Assembly (NCBI RefSeq): GCF_053574225.1
Contig: NC_135611.1
Span: forward strand, 51,464,001 to 51,528,000
DNA from: Canis aureus
Lineage: Eukaryota > Chordata > Mammalia > Carnivora > Canidae
DNA length: 64,000 nucleotides
Direction of reading: 5' to 3'
The notes beneath the pieces are model-generated. The model ran no database searches, had not been told where the DNA came from, and saw only the letters and a program-made list of their open reading frames with translations. The number at the start of each line of letters is the position of its first letter. Position 1 is the first letter of the stretch. Positions 21,356 through 31,837 of the stretch are shown piece after piece. The translations under genes were made by a program, and so were the position numbers.

Positions 21356-21954
21356 TCTGGGATGGAAATTACAACAGCTCTGAGTGAAAGACAGGTAGTG
21401 ATTCCTCTTCCAGGTGAGGATTCAGTGAAGAGGCAAGTGCATTTGACTCTCTCAGAGGGTTAAAGAAATTAAAATAAAACAAAGCCAGAATCTACACTAA
21501 AAAAAAAAAAAAAAAAAAAAAAAATCTGATGTCTATCTCTTCAAAACTCATTTATGAGCACAATATATCTCCTTGCTTCTTTTACAATGCTGATCTATGG
21601 TATTTTATTAAGTCCTACTAATAGCCAGTAGGTACCTAAAACCTACCAGGAAGCCTAAAAGGTACCAGTAGATTACAGTGAATCCCTCAGGCTTCAAACA
21701 AAACTGTTTTTGCTTAGGTTGGTACTGCAGGCAGTTACAAAATAAAGTCTCTGATGAATATGTTACCTCCTAGGACTTTCAAGCATGTGATACACAGGCG
21801 AGTGCATGAATTGACATGTGCATTTTGCATCTATAATTGTACAATCATATCAACAGAATATTTCCAGAATGCTAGCTTACCGAAGTTGCTATGCAATTGC
21901 CAGGCAGATCTAACTGTGCCTCTTCTTCTGTTGAACACTGTCTATAGCAACCCT
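21356..21954. other. Unassigned stretch
   Basis: An A26 run at about 21499-21524 has no duplicated flanks that I can see. The rest, including a 69-codon frame at 21754-21963, is not recognisable. Confidence 0.4.
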
Positions 21955-22120
21955 GTTCACTGAGAATGACATTCAAAGTCCTTTGCTAGGGATCCAAAGC
22001 CCTTCACAATTTCTTTCTTCAACTTATTTCCTACTGCACCTTCCCTTGCTGTATCCACTCTCTTCTTCCTTCTCTTGGCCATGGCCTCCCTGAACATCCC
22101 AAACACCAGCCACAAGGAAC
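21955..22120 (+). mobile_element. Possible L2 fragment
   Basis: gacattcaaagtcctttgct, ccaaagcccttcacaattt and the following C/T-rich words resemble the mid part of the L2 3' region. Weak and diverged. Confidence 0.4.
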
Positions 22121-24373
22121 TTGCCACATCCAGACTGTGCTTTATATTTTACCACCATAAAGATTTCTTTTTTTTTTTTTTTTAAACAGTGCATTTTCTC
22201 TGGAAGAATCTTGCCATCACTATTTTCTCGAACAGTGAAGAAGCTAACTTTTTTGAGTCTCTTTCCAAATTACACCCTTCTTATAAGCCCTCCTATGTTC
22301 TCCTCTGCTATCTGGTAACTCCAAGAACTTTTACTACACCCCACTGCAGCCTTGTCTCAGGTTTCTGAGCTTATATATTATCAGTTTTCTTTTACTAGAG
22401 TGCAGACTTCTAGGACACCCTGCGGGGTGAATACATTGTTTACTCACTGGTGGACCACACTATCTACTGTCTATATAAGGAGGACTGATGCAGACTTGGT
22501 CAATTTTATGAATGACTGCAGAGTTTACTCCAAGAAAATGGATTCAATGATGATCTGTTACTGGGTATCGTCTTTCTGCCCCCAAATATCATCTTCCTGA
22601 TTCCGCCTGTGGATCAGGGTTCTCTAAAGAAAAAATTAAATTGTGTTGAAAATGATGGACAAGAATGTTAAAGCTGTGATTTCTAATGTTGCTAGTGCCT
22701 GAAATTCTACCAAAAGCCAAACATTAAGGAAAACTTCAAGCCTGAAGAAGTTATGTATCTGCTCATTAAAACGCAGGAAGACTTGGAAATAAGCCCTTCA
22801 CAACCATCCTGACCCAAAACTTGGAATACTGAGGAGCATGCCCTTTGCACACCCCAGGAACACAGTGAGGGTTATGGGAGGTAAGAAGGGTAAGAACGAG
22901 CTTGTGACTGCTGAGTAACCAACTGTGAGACCACGAGGTAAGTATCTGTATGATCCGGTCATTACTGACCACAGAGGGAGAAGATGGCAACAGTGAAGAA
23001 GGAGACATTGTGCCAACAATCTCTGAAGGAGGATAAAAGTACTAGGGAAGTACTCTGTGCTGTGGCATCTCAAACTAACACGGCTGAAAAGCAGGACCTA
23101 AGTAATGACTAAGACTATAGCACCACTGTGGAAGCCACCTGACAGCATGAGCCAGTTGGTGGGGGCCGACCAGGAGAAGATGTTTAAGGCTACCGCCCAC
23201 CCCCCACCGCCCTCAAGGAAGGGCTTCCTTGACTCTAGCACATCACAATTACGAAAACACATATGATGATGCCACAGAGTCACCAAGAAAAGATTAAGTT
23301 GTATCTAGTTACTCTAGGGTAAGATGGGTGGAATGATCCAGTACCTTTGAACTGATTTTTAGCCTACTGGAAATAAAATTTAAAGTTTGAACTTAACGAT
23401 TAAACAATCAACTGTATTCAAAAATAATCAATTTTCTATTGATCGAGCCAGCTTCAGATTTATAATAGCAAATGAGTTACCAAATTATATTGAGACCACA
23501 AATTCCTGTCTATAGGTCCCCCATATATATCAGTTGCTATGTTGTTCTAATACCCAAGGAGAGCTAAACTTACATCTCTTCAAAATATATAAATATGATT
23601 ATCTAATTTTTCTGAAACTAGTACTAATAGTACTTTAAGGCTTCCCTTTTGACACCCTAACATTGTTAATAAAACACACACACACATTTTTTTTAACCTG
23701 TAATTTTTTGCACTGAGTAGAAAATCAAAGGGAGGCAGACTTTGAGAGTGTTTCATACTCGAATTAACTAGCATGATATTTGGCATCTCACTGGGATTCA
23801 AAAGAGGACATTATTTGCTGCTGTGCACCATTAATGTCAGCAATAGTTATTATTTTTTTATAAAATGAAGAGAGCAGTTCCATTAACCTATTATTTCCTA
23901 AACCTCTTTAGCTCATAGCTTTGATTAAAACAAATTTTTTTTTGAGATGAGGAAGGGCACAATAGGCTAATGACCAGTACACTACTTTAAAAGTCAAGGA
24001 AATGTGAATTACTGACCAATTTTCTATTTTCTATCAAAAAACCAAATATATTCTTGTGTGCATGCCCTTTAAATGGGCCAATATAAGCTATTCCTGGTAT
24101 TTCTAGAAGTAATATCTGGATTTTTTAAGCACACATAAAATCCTCAGACTAAAATTAAGAAAACATGCATTTTAGGCTGAAAAAATATAAAAGGATAATC
24201 TGCAGTGATGCGGCACTTTATAATACCCTCTGCATAGTCTTTGCCCTTTTTCTTCTTTGTGTCCTTCCTTTTCATCATGTTTAAACTTCTATTTAAATAA
24301 TCCTATGGCAATACTCACGGTCCTGGACAGTATGTTTACTCCAAAGGTGAAAAGTGGTGTGACAATCTTTCTT
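22121..24373. other. Unassigned stretch of 2.2 kb
   Basis: A T17 run lies at 22167-22183. Short open frames on both strands (60-90 codons) cluster at 22350-23290 in slightly GC-richer DNA, but none shows a domain or plausible exon boundaries. Two donor-like sites (gaggtaagaa near 22880, cgaggtaagtat near 22935) lack a matching acceptor. A short (CA)n lies at 23673-23686. Confidence 0.4.
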
Positions 24374-24387
24374 AAGACAGTGTGGTG

Positions 24388-24418
<31 letters not shown>

Positions 24419-24430
24419 TATTTATTTATT

Positions 24431-24464
<34 letters not shown>

Positions 24465-24592
24465 GCAGGAGAGACACAGAGGGAGAAGCAGGCTCCATGC
24501 AGGGAGCTCGACGTGGGACTCGATCCCGGGTCTCCAGGATCAGGTCCTGGGCTGAAGGTGGTGCTAAACCACTGAGCCACCCGGGTTGCCCC
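24388..24592 (-). mobile_element. CAN-SINE, antisense, long poly(T) and (GA)n
   Basis: Starts with about 23 T, then the aagattttatttatttat tail, an uninterrupted (GA)n run and an intact head. TSDs aagacagtgtggtg and aagacaatgaggtt (imperfect) lie at 24374-24387 and 24593-24606. The 121-codon sense frame at 24257-24622 is mostly a read of this SINE. Confidence 0.93.
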
Positions 24593-24606
24593 AAGACAAT
24601 GAGGTT

Positions 24607-25093
24607 AAATCCCAAAAGTTAAGTGCCTTAAAGATTCTTTTTGAGTATCTCCACATTTTATACAAGGCACTGATTTTACTACAAAAATATTTAAGAGGTT
24701 GTGTGCACAGGCTTTCTGCTACTTTTTATGCTTTAATGACTTTTTACTTCATGTTCATCTGGTACTCAAAAAGTTACTTTTCTACAATATTCTGACCAAT
24801 ACATTTTTGCATAAATATTCCGTCTTTCATCCAAGGAAGTGGACTTGAAGAAAATCCAACTGAAAGCATAAAAGTACTGCCATGGTTAGCCTGGAAACCT
24901 ATTAGGACAAGTTATGTATATGTCAAAGCACATGACAGTACAACTTCATAAACCCCTGAGAAGCTGTGCCACAAAATGCCGCAATAGCTGCCATGGTAAT
25001 ATTTATAACATGGAATCCAAAGTAACCATTTGTGGCATCTAGTGTTCATTGGTTATCTATAATTTTTAAAGTGCTTCATATTAAATACAACTA
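24607..25093. other. Unassigned stretch
   Basis: No element or gene recognised. Confidence 0.4.
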
Positions 25094-25110
25094 AAAAATA
25101 TACGATTGGA

Positions 25111-25303
25111 GGATCCCTGAGTAGCTCAGTGGTTTAGGGCCTGCCTTCAGCCCAGGGTATGATCCTGGAGTCCCAGGTTCGAGTCCCACATCAGGCTCCC
25201 TGCATGGAGCCTGCTTCTCCCTCTGCCTGTGTCTCTGCCTGTCTCTCTCCCTCTATGTCTCTCATGAATAAATAAATAAAATCTTAAAAAATAAAATAAA
25301 ATA
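25111..25303 (+). mobile_element. CAN-SINE, outer member of a nested pair
   Basis: Head ggatccctgagtagctcag, a full body and a tail of aaaataaaata units. The outer target site (aaaaatatacgattgga) lies at 25094-25110, and its partner lies beyond the second SINE at 25494-25511 with slight changes. Confidence 0.92.
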
Positions 25304-25493
25304 ATGGGAATCCCTGGCGGCTCAGCGGTTTAGCACCGCCTTCAGCCCAGGGTGTGATCATGGTGACCCAGGATCGAGTCCCACGTCGGGCTCCCTGCTT
25401 GGAGCCTACTTCTCCCTCTGCCTGTATTTCTGCCTCTCTCTCTGTGTCTGTCATGAATAAATAAATAAAATCTTTAAAAAATAAAATAAAATA
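25304..25493 (+). mobile_element. CAN-SINE inserted into the tail of the previous SINE
   Basis: Head gggaatccctggcggctcag. The A/T tail motif aaaaaataaaataaaata occurs both before it (25286-25303) and at its own end (25476-25493), as expected if it duplicated the older SINE's tail on entry. Confidence 0.92.
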
Positions 25494-25511
25494 AAAAAGT
25501 ATACGACTGGG

Positions 25512-26218
25512 AACACTAAGTAAAATGAATAAATAAAATAAATAAAAGAAGAGAAGACAAGTATTTCATAGGGATAAAAATCTACTCCAAAATTCAACTC
25601 TAGGAGGAGATGGACTGGCTCTAGAATAACAAAATCTTTGCATCTTCCTGGTGGATGGATACACAGAGATTGACTTGTCTAATCCACAGTCTAATATAGA
25701 AAGTTCTTATGCATCACTCCTGATATCAAATTAATGCAATTCCAGCTAAAGCACTTTGGGGAAGATTTAATTGCTGGATGGCTCCATTTGGTAGAGTTCA
25801 ACCTTCAACTGATGCTTAAGATGTGAAGACATTAACACTCAGTAATGAATAACTATAACTCATTATAATCACTCTACCCTCCACAAATATGCTCCTCAAG
25901 ATGTAAAAAGGAACATCACCAGAAGACAAACACAGCAAGATCCCCTGTCTCAAAGATATTTCACCTGCCACATGCATTAAACTCAGTTCCATGATATATT
26001 AATCTGGGTCCTCTGAGAAGCACTCCAATATCTGATTAGATTTACAGGGAATTTATTGGGGGAAACACTTGTGTGGGAAAACACCAACAGGTTCTTTGGG
26101 GAGTTGGATTTGTTCCATATCCTGTGTATGGTAGAAGTTAACAGAGTCTACACAAGTATAAAAATTTACAGAATAGGGCACCAAAAAAGTGAATTTAACT
26201 GTATGTAAACTTTAGAAA
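25512..26218. other. Unassigned stretch
   Basis: Includes an aaataaaat-rich start. The segment near 26000-26150 (gggtcctctgagaagcac, then ttattgggggaaacac) is reminiscent of old LTR sequence, but I could not assign it. Confidence 0.35.
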
Positions 26219-26220
26219 TT

Positions 26221-26255
<35 letters not shown>

Positions 26256-26336
26256 TAATTATATATATTAATTATATATATATATTTTATATTATATATA
26301 TATTTTATATTTTATATATATTTTTAATTTTATATA
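26219..26336. repeat. (TA)n-rich array
   Basis: Long TA runs broken by atgtata, attaat and tttta interruptions. It abuts the next SINE directly. Confidence 0.92.
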
Positions 26337-26340
26337 TTTA

Positions 26341-26580
26341 GGGGCACCTGGGTGGCTTAGTTGGTTAAAGTGGCTCAGTCAGTTAAAGTGTCTGACTCTT
26401 GCTTTCGGCTCAGGTCATGATCTCAGGGTCATGGGACAGAGCTCGTCTAGTGCTCCTGTGCTCAGCAGAGAGTCTGCTTGAAATTCTCTCTCCTTCTGCA
26501 CCTTCCCCTACTCGTGCACCCACAGATGCACACATGCTCTCTCTCTCTCTTAAAGAAATAAATAAATACATATATTAAAA
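26341..26580 (+). mobile_element. Older carnivore CAN-SINE with duplicated A-box segment
   Basis: Older-subfamily head ggggcacctgggtggcttag and aggtcatgatctcagggtc, with a tail of aataaataaata. The 18-bp segment tggcttagttggttaaag (26353-26370) is repeated as tggctcagtcagttaaag (26371-26388), so the A-box region is present twice. Confidence 0.88.
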
Positions 26581-26640
26581 AATTAGGAGAGAGTTATAAA
26601 TATCTGGGAGTCATCTGACCATAATGCAGATGCAACCCTG

Positions 26641-26690
26641 TAAAGAAAAAGAAGGAAGGAAAGAAGAAAGGCAGGCAGGCAGGTAGGCAA
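26641..26690. repeat. Purine-rich (GGAA)n/(GGCA)n run
   Basis: aaggaaggaaagaagaaagg followed by three to four ggca units. Confidence 0.85.
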
Positions 26691-27579
26691 TCTTAGACTT
26701 CTACACAGTTCTAAGAATATTTGGCAAGGTCAATGGACAGCACATGAGCCAGAGTATCTGTCAGAAGTGTTCTGGATCTACCTGGAATGGGCCTGCCTTA
26801 GGATACCTACTGTGCCCAGACACTGGCTGGGAAGACCCCTGATGATGTTCAGTGTTTGTGTGCACACAGGTATTCTATTATCTCTTACCTAGGTATTTAT
26901 TTATGGGAAGGCTACTGAATTTCTAAAAATTATTTTTTTGTCCCGCATTCACACTGAATTCTCTTACTGTTTGTAACAGTTTCTGGCCTTTCCTAAGCTC
27001 AAATCATGCATCTAAACATAATGAAAATTCTACCTAATTATTTTGAATTTTTACACTGCTAGTTACTATATATATATAATATATATATAATATATATATA
27101 TATTAGCATTGGCTAGTATTTTCAAAACAATGTCAACATACTATGATGATGGACAATCTAGCAAATGACTTTCAAAAGAACACCTGTACTTTTTCCACAT
27201 TAAACTTTAAACATAATGGATAGTAGGTAGGAAAGTCTTGTTACATGAGGCTCAAATTCAGAAGACTTTAGGAACAAGGGAGCAAGAAGGAGCAAGAAGG
27301 ATTTGATTATGGTCATGAGAAGCTAGAGAGTCAGTCACCTACCACATTTCCAATGATGAAAGGGCTGTGGTCAGAAAAGATGTATTCTCACACAGAGTCA
27401 TTAGGGAGCAAGCTTTCAGTCAGAGCAGAGGGTGAAAGTGTCATTTATTTATTTTACTCATCAAATTATTAAAGATCAAAAAGTTTGATGCCATAGTATA
27501 CTGAGAAAGGTGTAAGGAAACAATCTATAGATTGCTGAGGGATGGCATGACTGCCAAGGAGGATATGGCTATCCCTAAT
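26691..27579. other. Unassigned stretch with a TA-rich patch
   Basis: TA-rich repeat at 27067-27106 and a tandem gagcaagaag pair near 27281-27300. Otherwise nothing recognised. Confidence 0.4.
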
Positions 27580-27592
27580 AAAATCACAAAGG

Positions 27593-27780
27593 GGAGTGGG
27601 TGCCTGGGTGGCTCAGTAGGTTAAGTGTCTGACTTTCATTTAAGTCATGATCTCAGGGTCCTGGGATTGAGTTCCGCATTGGGCTCCCTGCCCAATGGGG
27701 AATCTGCTTCTCCCTCTCCCTCTGTCTCCTCCCCCTACTCATGCTTTCTACTCCCCCTCAAATAAATAAATCATTAAAGA
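27593..27780 (+). mobile_element. Older carnivore CAN-SINE, sense
   Basis: Head ggagtgggtgcctgggtgg with ttaagtgtctgac and the aagtcatgatctcagggtcc core typical of pre-canid subfamilies. A perfect 13-bp TSD aaaatcacaaagg lies at 27580-27592 and 27781-27793. Confidence 0.93.
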
Positions 27781-27793
27781 AAAATCACAAAGG

Positions 27794-28310
27794 TATATAG
27801 TCTTGACCCAGTAATTCTGATTCCAGGTATTAACACTACAGAAACATGTATGAAAGATGAAGTATACACAGGGCTTTTAATTATAACATCATTTATAAAA
27901 GTGAAAAAATGGAAAAATTCACATAAATGTCAACAATAGGGAATTATTTAAATTAATTGGTTTATGTTCCATCCATGTAATGGAATACTATGCAACCCTG
28001 AAAATACGACTTTCATATGCACTGATATGGGGATACCTCCATTGATTAAAACACTGATTAGATATGCTATTTTTTGTATTAAAGAGAGAAGTAAAGTGTA
28101 TGTCTACATATATATTTTTTGTGGCATATGCATAAAATATAACTGAAAAATACACCAAAAACTGTGATGATAATGGATGCCTCTTCATAGAGGAGCCGTC
28201 TGAGTAAAAGGAGGAAGCAGGAAATATTTCACTGTATATCTTTCTGCAAATCTGGAATTTTGAATAATGTAGATATATTAACTATTTTTAAAAATAAGAC
28301 TAAAATTTAA
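27794..28310 (+). mobile_element. Old L1M-type 3' end
   Basis: Sense L1 words: acccagtaattctgattcc, catttataaaagtg, tggaatactatgcaacc, then a 3' UTR ending ggaattttgaataatgtag. The SINE at 27593 sits at or near its left end. Short frames on both strands here are remnants. Confidence 0.72.
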
Positions 28311-28836
28311 TGGAGCTGAAAAAGATCACTGTCTATGTTAGATGAAGAATATGGCTTATTGAAGGGTGAGGGTAAACAGAGACAGATCTCTTGTGGGATA
28401 CTGGCAGGTGAAATAGGATGATATTAGTGGGGATGACATACCCAGAGTATGTGCTGAAAATACAGCTGACAGAACTTGGCAGAAACTAAATAAAAGCATG
28501 GTGGAGGGGCAAGGGACCCACAAATGACATCTGCACCTCTGGCTCGAATCTCTGTAAACAATGTCCACACTGGTTGAGATGAGTATCACTAGGCGACAAA
28601 TAGGCTAACAGGTAAGGAGACATACAAAAGAATTCTGACTTGGCCCCCACTGAAGCAGGTCTAACAGGACACCAAAGCTTATGAAAGGGTCTATTCACAT
28701 CTACTTTTAATTTGTGGTTCCTCAACTGTGAGTGACACTGAGCATTCTTCTTAAGCTTTCTGATCATTTAGTTTATGTTACTGTGACTATCTGTTTGCAG
28801 TCTTTTCATCTGCTTATTGGGCATATTTCTCTTATT
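28311..28836. other. Unassigned stretch
   Basis: Antisense frames at 28356-28589 and 28486-28767 lack recognisable content. Nothing else called. Confidence 0.4.
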
Positions 28837-28846
28837 AATTTGTAAG

Positions 28847-29029
28847 AGCTGGGATGACTGGGTGATTCAACGGTTGAGCATCTGCCTTTGGCTCAGGTCA
28901 TGATCCCAGGGTCCTGAGATCAAGTCCCGCATCAGATTGCATGGAGCCTGCTTCTTCCTCTGCCTGTGTTTCTGTGTCTCTCTCTCTCTCTCTGTCTCTC
29001 ATGAATAAATAGATAAAATCTTTAAAAAA
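28847..29029 (+). mobile_element. CAN-SINE, sense
   Basis: Head gggatgactgggtgattcaa with several mismatches, intact B-box region and CT run. The TSD aatttgtaag lies at 28837-28846, and a slightly altered copy follows the tail at about 29029-29038. Confidence 0.9.
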
Positions 29030-29038
29030 TTTTGTAAG

Positions 29039-31058
29039 TTATTTATATAGTAAAGGAAATTAGCCCCTTTATCATATACATTCAAAGGGTTTTTTTTTAA
29101 TGTTTTAAACTTTTTTTTTTAATGCATCAATTTCACATTATTTTTCTTAGAGGAATTTTTAATTTGTATGTAGTTATATTTATCAGCTTTCCTATCTTCT
29201 GGCATATATTCCTTTTCACAATTAGGGAAAACAACTTACTTAAAAACCAATTTTGTTACTAATTATTAATATTAATGTAAATTCTACAACAGAGAAAATA
29301 TGCTTTCAGAGGGTTTAAAAACTTAGGAAGGTTTTAAAGCATAAATTTTTCATTTTTATGCTAACCCACTGAAATATCTTTTATAAAGTTATAGATAGCA
29401 TTGCTTTATTCCTCAAGAAAAATTGTATAGTTAGGAACATTCTCCAACTCAAAGCCCATAATGAACTCAGTATGCCTTAGAGGAATGCTAGGTATTATTT
29501 TTTGTTACAGCATTAAAACTCAACTAGAGATAATAACTGTTTGCTTCGCATATTTTTAAAGCATGTTGGCACAGTGACTTTCTTCAATTATTTTTTAAAA
29601 CATCAGAGTATTATGAGAGACACTGCTATTTTTTAAATGCTACTCAGTACAACTAATGATTTTATGAAATAGGCAATTATTTCCTTTGAGGTCAAAAGTA
29701 GATTTAATGTTAGAGTAAAAAACCAAAATACATGTGATTGGCTTTTCTCAAAATAGTAAATTAGCACTTGACTCCCACCTGCACATTGATATTTGTCTTT
29801 GTCTCTGGAACTAGTAATTAATCTTTTTCAGCAGCAGGGTACAGGGATGCCACTCGTTGTTTAACTCACCAAGGAAACAGCTGCTTTGTATTGACATCCA
29901 TTGCACTTGTCTTTAAACCCAACAACTGTTCACATTAATTTGGGTTGACTACCTGTTGAAGCAACCTGTTCAACCTCAGTTGTGTACTGGATGTGAGCAG
30001 TCACAAGATGACTGGTATCTGAGGAAGCCACAGCCACGGACTGACAAAGACAGACTCTCATATGCTAGCTCTACAGGCTTGTTGAAGAATCCAAAAGAAC
30101 TACAGGCTTGCAAGAAGAACCATAATCTTCTACTGCACCTGCAAAGTAGGTCTTACTTCAAAAGGTTTTCAGTATCTATTAAGGTGAATTGACACAAATC
30201 TATAACAGTTTAATATCTGACATTAAAGACAGCTTTACTTCAGTCCTTTGTTTTTCCTAATTTATGAATGAATTGCTTTTTATTTTTGTAAGTGCATAAA
30301 TTTAAAAATGGGAATACCTCCCCTCCCTACTAACACTTTCCTAATTCCACTATCCAGAAGGTAGTGCTATTAATATTTTGGTGTACATTTACCCAGACCC
30401 TTTTAATGTGGCATTATTATGCATACATGCCATATGTGTGTATATTTATGTAATGTACATATGTATATACACAAACACGTTCAATCTATACCTTTTGTTT
30501 AAACAAAAATGGCATCATACTAAAAGTTCTACAATTCCATGTTGTAGTCAGTAACACATCCTCTGGCCTTGGCTGGTCCGGCTCTTGACCACTTACCATT
30601 AAAGTGGCTGCATTTCAAGGAGAACCATACAATGACCTACTACGAACATTTAGAAAATGTGATCAACTTAGAGCGATGGGAAGGGGAAGAAATTTTTACA
30701 GCCAATGAATGCTACAAACTGTGGGTATGCCACCACTCAGCCTTTAGTAATTATGACAACCACTCAGTTTTTAAAACCCTAATAAAATATAAATGCTAAT
30801 CCCTTGACCCCCAGCATATAAAGCTTTATTCCACCAGGTCAACACTATTTTGCTAAGGTACACTTCCCTGTGAATGGTTATTAGTTATCTTTGCCTGACG
30901 GCCTTTGTTTACACTGCCATGCTCTCATAAGGCTGATAAGACTTATTGTAAAAAGAAAAAAGAAAGTGGTGTTTCCATTTGTTCTTGCAGAAAGGGTAAG
31001 CGTTTTCAGTGCTTTTCTTTTCTTTTTCTTTCTTTCTTTTTTTTTTTTTTTTTTAAAG
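29039..31058. other. Unassigned AT-rich stretch of 2 kb
   Basis: T-runs near 29093 and 29110. Sense frames of 78 codons (29956-30192) and 76 codons (30569-30799) have no recognisable domain. A pyrimidine tract of ctttctttct and T-runs (31016-31054) lies directly before the next SINE. No repeat family assigned. Confidence 0.4.
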
Positions 31059-31059
31059 A

Positions 31060-31240
31060 GGGCCACTTGGGTGGCTCAGTGGTTGAGCATCTGCCTTTGG
31101 CTCAGTCGTGATCCCAGGTCCTGGGATTGAGTCCTGCATCGGGCTCCCCACAGGAAGTCTCTTTCTCCCTTTGCCTATGTCTCTGCCTCTCTCTCTGTGT
31201 CTCTCATGAATAAATAAATAAAATCTTAAAAAAAAAAGAA
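31060..31240 (+). mobile_element. CAN-SINE, sense
   Basis: Head gggccacttgggtggctcag and tail ctcatgaataaataaataaa. Target duplications are not clear because the left flank is a T/CT-rich tract. Frames on both strands around 30881-31415 run through this element. Confidence 0.9.
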
Positions 31241-31837
31241 CAAAGAAAGGGAGATTGGGCACATAGCAGAGTCCCCACAGGCAGCAGGGCACACACCAGC
31301 ACAACTGTCTACTTGGTACTCTGTCACTGCTTCTCATGCTGCTTCCACACTTTCTCACTAATTCCTTTTCTTTACCAGGGAAATGAGCACACATTTGTGT
31401 GAAATGAAAAAACAAACAAAAATAACTAAATGAATTTACACAAAAATTTTCACTGACTTAAAATTCTTAGGATCCATGGTTCCCAGATTTTGGAATTTCA
31501 TGAAGCAGAAAATGAAAAGGAAAGTGGTGAGTTCAACACAGGATCATGACATATTCTTTCAAGCATAAACATTAAAAACAAAAACAAAATCTCAGCCAAG
31601 CAACCCAGATTCTATCAGCAAAACTGATTTATAAAATAATAGCTTTTTAACACTTAATAGTTTTACCTAGGTAATCTTGCAGGACATAAGTACAGACATT
31701 ACCCATCATTTCCTTTTCTCATTTTAAGGCAGAGGATAAATACTCGGTGACACGGTCTGGAATCAGCACTCTTCAGTAGCTCATATAACCAAACAAATCC
31801 CAGATTTCCAAAGTTTAAGTATTTCAAAACTCACAAT
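31241..31837. other. Unassigned stretch
   Basis: No recognised element between the SINE and the L1 that follows. Confidence 0.4.

Noticed and set aside
21499..21524. A26 run as a possible tail-only insertion
   Set aside because: Flanking sequences do not form a target-site duplication. The same holds for the homopolymer runs near 20290, 22167, 52877 and 54363.
22878..22945. Two strong donor-like sites (gaggtaagaa, cgaggtaagtat)
   Set aside because: No plausible upstream acceptor or open exon with recognised content could be paired with them.
24257..24622. 121-codon frame with Arg-Glu repeats
   Set aside because: Produced by a T-run, (GA)n and the body of an antisense CAN-SINE. The same Arg-Glu pattern recurs at other SINE-derived frames.
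26000..26150. Possible old LTR fragment
   Set aside because: A few words resemble LTR consensus, but order and length were insufficient for a call.
31053..31415. 120-codon antisense frame
   Set aside because: Reads through the antisense of the SINE at 31060-31240.
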